A DNA stretch of 64,000 bases from Bacteroidota bacterium (GTDB lineage: Bacteria > Bacteroidota > Bacteroidia > Bacteroidales > FEN-979). The DNA lies in contig JAPLDJ010000018.1 in the NCBI GenBank assembly GCA_026391805.1, positions 18,379-82,378 on the forward strand, written 5' to 3'. Position numbers and translations under genes: made by a program. The notes beneath the pieces are model-generated. The model searched no databases, was not told the origin of the DNA, and was given only the letters and a program-made list of their open reading frames with translations. Positions 35,164 through 44,800 of this stretch are shown here, piece after piece. Numbering within the stretch: the first letter of the stretch is position 1; the number at the start of each line of letters is the position of its first letter.

Positions 35164-35748
35164 TTATAAAATTTTCAACGCATGCCTGATCAATTGTTCC
35201 ACCGGTAAAGCCGAGCCTTCTTTCTCGATAACTTTAGTCAGTGCCTTCTCAGCCATCATTTTTGAAAAGCCGAGAATTATCAATCCTGATAACGCTTCTT
35301 CTTTCTTCGTATTGTATCCGCCGGGCAATTTTTCATACGGGATTAAGTCTTTCGAAAGTTTATCCTTCAGGTCGATGATCAGCCGCTGGGCAGTTTTCGA
35401 ACCGATGCCCTTGATGCTTTGCAGCAATGGTGCATTCCCCTGGACAATGGCCTGGGCAACTTCCGAAGGATGGACGGATGAAAGGATCATCCGTGCAGTA
35501 TTCGGCCCGACGCCGGAAACGCTGATCAGGTGCCGGAAAAGTTCCCGTTCCTCGGCATCCGCAAATCCGTAAAGCATCATGGCATCTTCACGCACCACGA
35601 GGTGAGTAAACAACATGCAGTTCTCCTCTTCCTTGAGCTGGGAATAGGTATGCAGCGAAATGTTCAGCAGGTACCCAATTCCATTCGCTTCAATCACCGC
35701 ATAAGCGGGATTCCGTTCAGTCAGTCTTCCTTTGATGAATTCGTACAT
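35164..35748 (-). CDS. ruvA: Holliday junction branch migration protein RuvA
   Basis: 194 residues; tetrameric DNA-junction binder working with RuvB in recombination repair. OB-fold N-terminus (MYEFIKGRLTERNPAYAVIE), two helix-hairpin-helix motifs (ISVSGVGPNTARMIL and IKGIGSKTAQRLIIDLK) and the C-terminal RuvB-contact domain (LSGLIILGFSKMMAEKAL). The TACTTTTG box lies 35 nt upstream. Confidence 0.95.
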   Translation of the reverse strand: MYEFIKGRLTERNPAYAVIEANGIGYLLNISLHTYSQLKEEENCMLFTHLVVREDAMMLYGFADAEERELFRHLISVSGVGPNTARMILSSVHPSEVAQAIVQGNAPLLQSIKGIGSKTAQRLIIDLKDKLSKDLIPYEKLPGGYNTKKEEALSGLIILGFSKMMAEKALTKVIEKEGSALPVEQLIRHALKIL

Positions 35749-35783
35749 TTTAAGGTAATATTTTTTCAGCCTTGTTTATAAGG

Positions 35784-35791
35784 CAAAAGTA
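35784..35791 (-). promoter_or_regulatory. Putative -7 box of ruvA-sprA
   Basis: TACTTTTG on the minus strand fits TAnnTTTG; the ruvA ATG is at 35748. Confidence 0.45.
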
Positions 35792-35856
35792 AGAATTTTC
35801 AGGTTAGATAATGAAATGATATGGAGGACGTAAATAGGGGTGGTTAACCCATATGA

Positions 35857-35957
35857 AACTGGTGAATTGGCGAACTTGCGAATTGGTGAGCATTATTTTA
35901 CTCGCCAGTTCACCAGATCACGAGTTCACCAATTAATATAACTCGTCAGCTCGTCAA
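35857..35957. repeat. CTGGTGAATT/TTGGCGAAC word array with hairpin symmetry
   Basis: Words such as CTGGTGAATTGGCGAACTTG (35859-35890) face complementary words (CTCGCCAGTTCACCAGATC, 35901-35940) across CATTATTTTA. It ends at the stop codon of the 1498-residue gene. The same words occur at 46171-46268 and 58636-58672. Confidence 0.75.
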
Positions 35958-38900
35958 CTACTTATTGACAACAATCTTCTTTACCACCTGGTTAAGGCTG
36001 TTTTCAAAGATCACAGTGTAAACCCCGTTCGGTACCGGCCTTAGGTCGATCACTTTGCTTGTTGAACTGTTCAATTCCACGTTCTTCTCTTCCCAGATCT
36101 TTACACCGATGTTGTTGAACACGCTGATGGTGTATGTTTCAGATGAAGTTCCGGAGAAGGTGACGGTGAACTTTCCGTCGTTGGGCACCGGGTATATTTT
36201 TATTGATGATGATGTATGATTATCGATCCCAACTACAAGGATCCAGTGATTTGATGTATCCGAAGAACAACCGTTAAGTGTTACTATTGTCCAGTATACA
36301 CCTTGTCCTGTCAGGGATGCGTCATAGGTCTGCGCAGTAGCACCAGGGATGGGTACTCCCGTTCCGGACCAGGTAGCGGAATAATACCACTGGTTTCCTA
36401 ATGGTGCGCTGCTGTAAAGCATGTAACCTATATTGGTGACTACGGGAGTGGGCGGAATCGGGTTTACCGTAACATTGAAGTCAGGTGATGCTGCCCCGCT
36501 TCCGCAGGCGTTGGTGCCGAAAACACGGATGATCCCTGAAACGGCAGCTGCAGTGAAATCAACAGTGATAGTGTTTGCAACAGCGCTGACCATGGTAACC
36601 CCGATGGGCAGTGTCCATGTATAGCCGGTAGCTCCTGTAACGGGCGGGACAGAATAAAGCACTCCCGTCTCACCCTCGCAGACCGAAGCAGGACCTGAGA
36701 TGGTCCCCGCCGCAGCAGGAAGAGCCGTAACTGTAACGGCAAATGGGGCAGAAGTGGTTCCGTTCCCGCACATGTTGTTGCCATATACGGTGATGTTCCC
36801 GTTGGATGCATTGGCCGCATAATTCACCGTGATGGTATTTGTGCCTGCCCCGGAAGCCATGGCTGCACCTGCGGGAAGTGTCCATATATAAGTGACTGCA
36901 CCTGTGATGACAGGCGTGGAATAAGCAACTCCGTTAGCTCCTCCGCAAACTGCAGCCGTACCGGTGATGGAACCGGCAGAACCCGGAAGCGGGTTAACCG
37001 TCACGTTGAACTGTGTCGGAGCGGGAGCCGAACATCCGGAAGGATTGGTGTAGTTCACGCTGATCCATTGTGCACCCGAACCGATCCATGAAACGGTTAC
37101 AGCATTGGTGCCTGAACCAAAGTTGATGATGCCACCCGGCGAAATGGTCCAGTTGTACGCGGTCATGCCTGCCTGGGTGGTATAGGTGCAATAACCTGAA
37201 TTGACACAAAGGCTGTTCGGACCGATGATGGTCGGGGTAGCACCGCTGTTAACAGTAACCGGATAGGTCACTGCTGCTGCAGCGGTACACCCGTTGGCAT
37301 TGGTATAGTTTACAGAAACCGATTGTGCACCGGTGTTGTTCCATGTCACGGTGATGGCATTGGTACCGGTGCCGGCTGTTATGGATCCGCCCGCAGAAAT
37401 GGTCCATGTATACCCTGTCATACCAGCCTGGGTTGAATAAATAAGTCCGGGATAATTGCTGCAGGCAGGATTCGGACCGATGATGGTCGGAGCCGGCAAT
37501 GGATTGACCGTAACATTATAAACAGTTGGAGAAATTGCCCAGCATCCGGCAGCCGTCTTGTAGTTGACCGTAACGGTCTTGGCTCCTGTGGTGGACCAGG
37601 TAACGGTGATGGCATTGGTTCCGCCTCCGGCTGTAACTGCACCCCCGGCAGAAACGGTCCAGGTATAGTTGCTCATGCCGGTCTGTGTGGTATAAACGTT
37701 CCCGGCGCTGTTCACGCAAACCGAAGCAGGTCCGGTGATGGTAGGTGTTGCAGGAGAATTCACGCTGACAGCCAGCATGGATGGGGCTCCGTTACCGCAC
37801 GGTGCCGTCCCGTATACGAACATATAACCCGGGGCAGCGTTGTATGCATAGCTTACCGTAATTGTATTGGTTCCTGCTCCGGCCGTAATGGTTCCGCCAA
37901 TCGGAAGTGTCCATACATAGCCGGTGGCATTCGGAATGGTTACTGTATAAACATAACCTGATCCGCCCTGGCAGACCTGTGTAGGTCCGGTGATCGGACC
38001 TGCTGGACCTGCAACAGGGCATCCTGTTGTAAAGGTCATGTCGTTACCGCAGGTGGAGCCGTTTGCATTGGTTCCGCAAACCCTGAAGTGATAGGTTGCT
38101 CCGATGGAAAGCCCGATGATATTTGAATTTACAAGAGTGGCGGCATTCCCGGTCACAGGACTGGGTACACCGGGAACAGTCGTTCCATAGGTAGTAGTCA
38201 ATCCATAATCAAAGGTTACCGTGGTTGAAGCGCAATTTGCGGTGATGGTCCCGTTCAGCGTTGCAACTGTTGGCCCTATGGCAGTTGCAGGCGTAGTCGT
38301 TGCATATGGAGCTGCGGCCGCCGTGGTGAAGGTAAGATCGTTTCCGTATGCAGTGCCGCCTGTATTGGTGGCATACACCCTGTAATGATAAAGCGTACAT
38401 GGCATCAGCGCGGTAATGATGCAGGAAACTGATGTAACTGAATTTCCGGTGACAGGAGAAGGTGTTCCTGCAGCCGTATTTCCGTATGTTGTCGTCAAAC
38501 CATAGTCAAAAAATACGGTCGAAGAAGAGCCATTTGCGTTGACTGTTCCATTCAGTGTTGCCAGGGTTGCAGTAACCCCGGTAGCTGCAGTGGTAACAAC
38601 TGTAGGTGGGCTCGAAAGCGTTATGAAGGTCAGATCACTTCCGTAAACCGTGACACCGCCGCTGACCCCCTTTGCCCTGAAATGGTAAAGTGTATTGCCG
38701 GTAAGACCTGCTGCAGCTCCTGTGAACCCGGTTACGGTCGTCCCCGTAACCGTTGGCGGAACACCGGCAATGGATGTGCCGTAGTTCGTGGTCAGCCCGT
38801 AATCATACCCTGAGGTCACGGTCGCGTTGCTGGCATTTATTGTTCCGTTCAGGGTGGCTGAAGTACCCAGGATGGCCGTTGCGGCACTGGTGGTCACGAT

Positions 38901-40454
38901 CTGGTTTGCCGAAAATTCGTATGCTCCCATATCCGGTGGATTGGTCCGTCCGGCGCCTGTTATATCAACCGGAACGAGCGCAATGTATACCCCGGTTTTG
39001 GCAAGCCCGGCAACCGATGTATGAAGATCATTCGACCCGGTAAATACAGGATCAATATTCAGGGAGTTGGCATCCATCCCGGTAGCTGCCTGCCAGTTGG
39101 CAAGCGTGGCCTGGTTCGAGCCCAGGTATCCGATATTCGGATTCACACCATCGTCATAATAATCATTGTAGTTTATGCTCCCGAATACAGTATTTGCAGA
39201 TGCACAGTAAACGGCAAAGGTCGTCCCGTTGGATCCGCCGATTAACGTTTGTGAATTCTTGAAAATGTTATCCCTCACATTCAGTCCATTGATACCGGAA
39301 AAAATGGAAAGGCAGGCGCTTGCCCCCGAATTTGCCGAACGGAGCACGGCCCCGGTAAGCCAGATGGAATTGTGGTAAATGCGGATGTTCCCGCCGCTGT
39401 TGATATAGATACCTGCCGTGATATTGTCCTGGTTCCCGATCGCCCCGTCCGACTTTATCGTTGTTATCGTATTATTTGAGATCTCGGTAGGTGTTCCTGC
39501 TGCCGCACCATAGTAGATCCCATAATTCCCGTAACCTCCGGTTCCCGGATAATACCAGTCATGGATCTTGTTTTGAAGGATCCTGGTGTTAGTGACGCCA
39601 CCCGGCATCCAGATCCCTGCCTGGGCCGTGTTGGCATTGCCCAGCGGGGCTCCCATGATCTCATTCCCCTGGATCAGGGTGTTATCGGCCTGCCGGAGAA
39701 AAATACCCCGGAACTGGATCGCTTCCGCATCTGTAACGGAACCGATGATATTGTTGAGGATCTGCCCGTTGGTTGCGACGGCGCCGGCAATCCCCTGGAA
39801 CTGGATGCCGAACCTTGCGCTGGAAATCGTGTTGTTGCTGATCGTGATGCTGTCGTATGCGCCATTCGTGTTGTCGAGAAAGATGCCATAAGTGTTTTTT
39901 GTGATCTGGCTGCTCGCCTTGATCTGGCAGTTTTTTATCAGGATGTTGCTGGCAGGCAGCGCTCCGGGATTCATCAGTTCGATCGTATAGGTGTTGGTCG
40001 CAGTGCTGGTATTTGCCCATGAAAGGCTTTTATCGCTCCCGCCGCTGTTTGACCCGTCGATGATGACATACTTCGACCCGTTTATAATCAGGATCGCTGT
40101 AGCGGAAGAGCCCGATATAACCGGCGTTTTCCCGGCACCCGGCTTGATCGTAACGGTGTTGGTAAAACTCACTCCGGCAACTGTTCCTATTGTGATCGGA
40201 AATGTCTCGGATGGATAAGTATTATCCATCAGGACAAATGTAACAGGGCAGGAAACACCCCTGGAATTCAGATCCGCGATGGCCGCTGTAAGCGTTACAT
40301 AGATTTGTCCCGCACCAACATTGTATGAACCGCACAACGTGGGAAGAAGAGGGCTGTAAGCAGCATTTCCTGCAGAAACCGGATTTAGTGTCTGACCTGA
40401 TACAAAAACGTTGGCCATGAATAAGGCCACAGGAAGAAGTAAATATTTTTTCAT
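35958..40454 (-). CDS. Large T9SS type-A sorted surface protein (beta-helix, FnIII-like, PKD-like repeats)
   Basis: 1498 residues. Signal peptide 1-20. Residues about 40-500 look like a right-handed parallel beta-helix (repeated NNTISSARFGIQFQG, NTLIQGNEIMG and NTRILQNKIHDW units). About 515-805 hold three fibronectin-III-like modules with FDYGLTTTYG and TLYHFRVxGTN motifs. About 815-1340 hold six PKD/Ig-like modules that start with a VCxGxxG motif and contain YTWTLPxG or YTWTVSAGG. A last Ig-like module is followed by the C-terminal sorting domain (about 1415-1498) with IYPVPNDGKFTV, YTISVFNNIGVKIWEE and PNGVYTVIFEN. In T9SS such proteins are exported by SprA and attached to the surface or released. 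It may bind or degrade polysaccharide, but no catalytic motif was identified. Confidence 0.9.
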   Translation of the reverse strand: MKKYLLLPVALFMANVFVSGQTLNPVSAGNAAYSPLLPTLCGSYNVGAGQIYVTLTAAIADLNSRGVSCPVTFVLMDNTYPSETFPITIGTVAGVSFTNTVTIKPGAGKTPVISGSSATAILIINGSKYVIIDGSNSGGSDKSLSWANTSTATNTYTIELMNPGALPASNILIKNCQIKASSQITKNTYGIFLDNTNGAYDSITISNNTISSARFGIQFQGIAGAVATNGQILNNIIGSVTDAEAIQFRGIFLRQADNTLIQGNEIMGAPLGNANTAQAGIWMPGGVTNTRILQNKIHDWYYPGTGGYGNYGIYYGAAAGTPTEISNNTITTIKSDGAIGNQDNITAGIYINSGGNIRIYHNSIWLTGAVLRSANSGASACLSIFSGINGLNVRDNIFKNSQTLIGGSNGTTFAVYCASANTVFGSINYNDYYDDGVNPNIGYLGSNQATLANWQAATGMDANSLNIDPVFTGSNDLHTSVAGLAKTGVYIALVPVDITGAGRTNPPDMGAYEFSANQIVTTSAATAILGTSATLNGTINASNATVTSGYDYGLTTNYGTSIAGVPPTVTGTTVTGFTGAAAGLTGNTLYHFRAKGVSGGVTVYGSDLTFITLSSPPTVVTTAATGVTATLATLNGTVNANGSSSTVFFDYGLTTTYGNTAAGTPSPVTGNSVTSVSCIITALMPCTLYHYRVYATNTGGTAYGNDLTFTTAAAAPYATTTPATAIGPTVATLNGTITANCASTTVTFDYGLTTTYGTTVPGVPSPVTGNAATLVNSNIIGLSIGATYHFRVCGTNANGSTCGNDMTFTTGCPVAGPAGPITGPTQVCQGGSGYVYTVTIPNATGYVWTLPIGGTITAGAGTNTITVSYAYNAAPGYMFVYGTAPCGNGAPSMLAVSVNSPATPTITGPASVCVNSAGNVYTTQTGMSNYTWTVSAGGAVTAGGGTNAITVTWSTTGAKTVTVNYKTAAGCWAISPTVYNVTVNPLPAPTIIGPNPACSNYPGLIYSTQAGMTGYTWTISAGGSITAGTGTNAITVTWNNTGAQSVSVNYTNANGCTAAAAVTYPVTVNSGATPTIIGPNSLCVNSGYCTYTTQAGMTAYNWTISPGGIINFGSGTNAVTVSWIGSGAQWISVNYTNPSGCSAPAPTQFNVTVNPLPGSAGSITGTAAVCGGANGVAYSTPVITGAVTYIWTLPAGAAMASGAGTNTITVNYAANASNGNITVYGNNMCGNGTTSAPFAVTVTALPAAAGTISGPASVCEGETGVLYSVPPVTGATGYTWTLPIGVTMVSAVANTITVDFTAAAVSGIIRVFGTNACGSGAASPDFNVTVNPIPPTPVVTNIGYMLYSSAPLGNQWYYSATWSGTGVPIPGATAQTYDASLTGQGVYWTIVTLNGCSSDTSNHWILVVGIDNHTSSSIKIYPVPNDGKFTVTFSGTSSETYTISVFNNIGVKIWEEKNVELNSSTSKVIDLRPVPNGVYTVIFENSLNQVVKKIVVNK

Positions 40455-40631
40455 GATTCAGGAGATTATATTTCGAGTAGAAAAATAAATTGAAAAAGGT
40501 ATTTATTGTGATATATCGAAATCTTCCCGGCTTGAATAAGGAGGAAATAAGAATTTCAAACTTCCCTGTCAAAGATATTCATTTATAACGTATCTGTCAA
40601 TATAAATAGAGCAGAAATTGATAATATATTT

Positions 40632-40766
40632 ACTGGCTGTCGCGCATCCACCTCACATGGTCCTTATAAGGCCTGGGTGCATGCTATGAATGATTTTGAT
40701 CCGAGCGTGGCGATGTATCCTTCGCTCAGGTCGAATGCGTTTGGGGTGAGGTGTTTGAAAGATTAA
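40632..40766 (+). pseudogene. 3' remnant of a FISUMP-domain gene
   Basis: The frame ending at the TAA 40764-40766 encodes STSHGPYKAWVHAMNDFD, then PSVAMYPSLRSNAFGVRCLKD, nearly the same as the last 40 residues of the 1439-residue protein (46050-46170). Similarity fades upstream of about 40645. No start or domain body remains. It lies 28 nt before the MNT gene. The rest of the gap 40455-40631 shows nothing recognised. Confidence 0.85.
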
Positions 40767-40770
40767 TTCG

Positions 40771-40778
40771 TATCTTTG
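40771..40778 (+). promoter_or_regulatory. Putative -7 box of the MNT/HEPN pair
   Basis: TATCTTTG, 14 nt before the ATG at 40793, just after the stop of the FISUMP remnant. Confidence 0.45.
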
Positions 40779-40792
40779 CTTTAAAAATTCCC

Positions 40793-41128
40793 ATGAACGG
40801 TGTCTTGAATAATATTGAATCCGACGTTAATATTATTTCCATAAGGAATACCGTCAAAGAATTGATCCCCGGTGCAGAGGTCTTTCTGTTTGGTTCCCGT
40901 GCGAGAGGCATGGATCAGGAAACCAGTGATTATGATCTGCTCATTGTTGTTGATCATTCGATCAGTCATACAGACCGCCTGCTGATCCAATCAAAAGTAA
41001 GGAAGAAATTAGCCGCTCAGAACATACTCTCTGATGTGATCGTTCAATCTCAATCAGATATTGAAATAAAAAAAGGTCTCACCGGTCATATCGTCAGAAA
41101 CGCTTTTCTGGAAGGAGTAAAGTTATGA
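40793..41128 (+). CDS. Minimal nucleotidyltransferase (MNT), antitoxin-like
   Basis: 111 residues with the nucleotidyltransferase signature FGSRARGMDQETSDYDLLIV (GSxAxG followed by two metal-binding Asp). The ATG at 40793 gives the usual N-terminus; an upstream GTG at 40751 lies inside the FISUMP remnant. The stop overlaps the start of the HEPN gene (ATGA). In known MNT/HEPN pairs the MNT protein neutralises the HEPN RNase by AMP-transfer; here that role is inferred from family and context. Confidence 0.9.
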   Translation: MNGVLNNIESDVNIISIRNTVKELIPGAEVFLFGSRARGMDQETSDYDLLIVVDHSISHTDRLLIQSKVRKKLAAQNILSDVIVQSQSDIEIKKGLTGHIVRNAFLEGVKL

Positions 41129-41514
41129 GTGATGAAATGAAAGCATTTGTGAGACAATGGATCACAAAAGCCGAAGAGGACCTTATGGTGGCAAACCAGC
41201 TGATGAAAATAGAATACCCTCCGAAAGGCACAATAGGATTTCATTACCAGCAATCGGCTGAAAAATTCCTGAAAGCTTTTTTGCTTTATCATGACGTTGA
41301 TATACCCAGGACACACAATATTGAATTCCTTCTTGAAAAAGCAAAGAAGTTTGATCCGGGTTTAGGGGAGATTGATCCCGGAAATCTGACCGATTACGGG
41401 GTTGAAGCACGCTATCCGGGTGATTTTCTTGAACCGTCACTGAATGAATTATCCACCCTTCTGAATATCGTTGAAGATATAAAAAACATTGTAAGCAGTA
41501 GAGTGAAATTTTAA
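41125..41514 (+). CDS. HEPN-domain protein, toxin-like
   Basis: 129 residues, all-helical HEPN fold: AEEDLMVANQLMK, HYQQSAEKFLKAFLLYHD, RTHNIEFLLEKA and YGVEARYPGDFLE. The arginine-histidine (RTH) and EARYPG motifs are those of MNT-linked HEPN proteins, which are RNase toxins in characterised pairs. Follows the MNT gene with a 4-nt overlap. Confidence 0.9.
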   Translation: MSDEMKAFVRQWITKAEEDLMVANQLMKIEYPPKGTIGFHYQQSAEKFLKAFLLYHDVDIPRTHNIEFLLEKAKKFDPGLGEIDPGNLTDYGVEARYPGDFLEPSLNELSTLLNIVEDIKNIVSSRVKF

Positions 41515-41621
41515 CCCTTCCAATAAAATACAGTTGATCATTTCCCGCCAGACAACCCTTTCCAGCCTTCATTGTCTTCCTTATGTTATGGGCTGATGCC
41601 CGAGTTATCATATCATGAGCC

Positions 41622-41758
41622 GGGGTTGATTAAAAAGAAAAGGCATGCATACTATTTTCCTTTGTGTGCCTTTGTGCGTACTTCGTGACCTTTGTGGTCA
41701 ATCATTTAAAATTTAACCACGAAGGCGACAAAGGTCTTCACAAAGGCGAATAAGGACT
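41622..41758. repeat. CCTTTGTG-word hairpin element, copy 1
   Basis: Left-hand words CCTTTGTGTG, CCTTTGTGCG, CTTCGTGA, CCTTTGTGGT (41660-41700) mirror right-hand words ACCACGAAGG, CGACAAAGG, CTTCACAAAGG (41717-41748) around ATTTAAAATTTAA. A close copy with the same flanking GGGGTTGA(T/C)TAAAAAGAAAA begins at 63878. It lies between the HEPN stop and the 1439-residue gene; the rest of that gap shows nothing else apart from a TACCTTTA box at 41826. Confidence 0.85.
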
Positions 41759-41850
41759 TTTCAGTCAACCCCTGATTGAATGTGGCTTTATTTGTACTTT
41801 AGTCCGATACTATTGAAATTTCTTCTACCTTTACACATCATCTATAAGAT

Positions 41851-44800
41851 GTGAAACATCTTTACCTTATCGGATTATTTCTTTCTCTGTCTTTCTTTGG
41901 ATTTTCACAAGGCGAATTCAATATCTGGCATTTTGGGAATAAAGCAGCGCTGAACTTTAATACGGGATTCCCGGTTTCATTCGGCGGCAGCCAGCTCCAG
42001 CATACCGGACCATCTACCAGCATCTCCGATTCCCTGGGCAACATCCTCTTCTATTCTGAGGGCTGGAATGTTTATAACCGTAACAACGTTGTCATGCCCA
42101 ACGGGTCCATTAACGGAGGCGGATGTTCAATAAACTATGACCAAATGAACCTGGGAGTTAAGCAGATCAATAATCTGCAGCGATATTATCTGTTTACGGC
42201 AGGATGTTACCAACCGGGACCCAGCAATGCAATTCTCCGTTATTCCGTTGTGGATATGACACTCGGCGGCGGCAACGGAGCCGTGGTGGCGGGAATGAAC
42301 GGCATTCCCCTTCCGGGAGGTTACAGGGCTTATTATTCCGTGACCGGCACCCGTCATCACAACAACCGTGATGCCTGGGTGGTAGTACGTTTAGAGGATA
42401 CCGACAGCAATTATTATGCTTCCTACCTGGTCGACCCGGCCGGGCTGAGTTTCGTCCCGGTTTTAAGTAACAGCGGAATCCAGATGTCTACTCCACCGTT
42501 TATGACACTCGAGGTATCAAATATGCGGATATCAAAGGATGGCTCAAAGCTGGTGGCAAATTATGATAGCATCGCCGAGGTATGCCAGTTCAACGACGCG
42601 ACAGGGCAGGTATCCCCTCTATTTCATTTCTACCTACCCCTTATTATGGGAGTACCAACAGATGTAAATATGGTCGAATTTTCACTCGATTCAAAGCTTC
42701 TTTATGTTTCAGGCCGGTCCAGGTGGGCGCCCGTGCATGGATTTCTTTACCAGTATGACGTTACGAAAACGGATTCGGCGCAATTTGTCCAAAGCTGCGT
42801 GCTGCTGGATTCCATCAGCGGCGGTATGGGTCATGCTCTCCAGATGGCGCCGGACTGGAAGATCTATGTGTCGAATCCCATGATTAATGATACGTTAAGC
42901 GTAATCAACAATCCCTCCGTCCTGGGCATTGGATGCAATTTTCAGAAAGGCGTTGTCGACGTGAAGTCATTTGACGGGGGTACGGGTTTCCCGCAATTCA
43001 TCGAACGGTATTATGCCGTTATTAATGATTCCGGATATTGCCAGAACCAGCCGTTTCATTTTACGCCTGCCATCTGGCCTCCCGCCGACAGCATCCATTG
43101 GGATTTCGGTGATCCGGCTTCAGGGGTAAACAACATTTCCAACATCCAAAATCCATTTCATACATACCATGCATCAGGTCCTTTCTCGGTTCATCTTTTT
43201 GTAAGGCACAATGACAACCGCATCGATTCCACAACGAAAACCATTCTTGTCGCTTATGCTCCGCAACCCTTGCTTGGGCCTGATCAGATTATCTGCAACG
43301 GAGATTCCATCACGCTCGATGCCGGTCTCTTTGGCGGAGCTACCTACCAATGGGCAAATCTGACCTTAGGACAGTACAATATCGGAAACGGCCAGACCTA
43401 TAAGACCAATGTCCCGGACACATATATGGTGTCGGTAACTGATTACGACGGTTGTACCGGAATGGATACGATCAGGCTGTATCCGCCGCCGCATGTGACA
43501 AACGATCCTCTTTTCAAGACGATCTGCTCAGGAGAATCAACAGCCATTCCATTGACGTCGGATGTCCCGGGAACCAATTTCCACTGGACAGCAAGCCTCA
43601 CATCAGGAACCGTCACAGGTTTCAGCGCTGATTCAGGACTTTTCATTAACCAGGTTTTGATCAATCCAACCGCCTCTCCCGGAATTGTCAATTATCACAT
43701 TACCCCGAAAACAGGAAATTGCAATGGAATTCCTTCAGATTTTTCAGTCACGGTAAATCCTATTGATACCGTGAAAGTCTCTATTTCCGCATCTGTGAAT
43801 AATATTTGTGCAGGGACCTCTGTCACCTTTACTGCAACCCCGGCAAATCCCGGGTTAACGCCCACTTATCATTGGAAAGTCAACGGGGTCAATTCAGGCA
43901 CGAATTCAACGTCGTTCACTTATACACCATTGAACAATGATGTTGTGACCTGTGAGCTGACCTCCTCGAATACGGTTTGCACTTTTAACAATCCTGCTAC
44001 GAGTAACCAGGTATTAATGGTTGTTAATAGTATATTGGTTGTGAGCGTTTCTGTTTCGGCTTCAGCAAATAATATCTGTGCCGGTACATCGGTCACATTT
44101 ACCGCAACACCAGCCAACGGAGGTTTAACACCTTCATACCAGTGGAAAGTAAACGGAGGCAATGCTGGCACCAACAACCCGAACTATACCTACGTTCCTG
44201 CGAATGGCGACCTTGTCACCTGCACACTCACATCCTCTGAACCCTGTACATCCGGCAATCCAGCAACCAGCATACAGTATCCGGTATCCGTTAACCCGAA
44301 CCAGCCTGTCAGCATCACAATTTCTGCTTCTTCCAATCCCTTCTGCCAGGGATCAACCGTGACCTTCACTGCTGTACCCACAAACGGCGGTTCAGCACCT
44401 GTGTATCAATGGAAGGTAAACGGTGCTAATGCCGGGATCAACAGTTCAACATTGTCCTATATCCCCAATAATGGTGATATTGTCACTTGTAATGTGAATT
44501 CAAATGTTTCCTGTCCCACAGGCAATCCGGCCAGTTCGAACACCATCACGATGGTACAGAACAACAGCATTCCGGTCAGTGTTTCAATTGCCTCATCCTC
44601 GAACCCGGTCTGTGCCGGAATATCTGTAACATTTACAGCAGCACCAACCAACGGAGGAACAACTCCATCGTATCAATGGAAAGTGAACGGAAGCAATGCC
44701 GGAACCAACAGCCCGGTTTATACCTATGTCCCAGCCAATGGGGACCTCGTCACCTGCACGCTTACCTCGAATGTCGCATGTGCAGGCGGGAACCCGGCCA

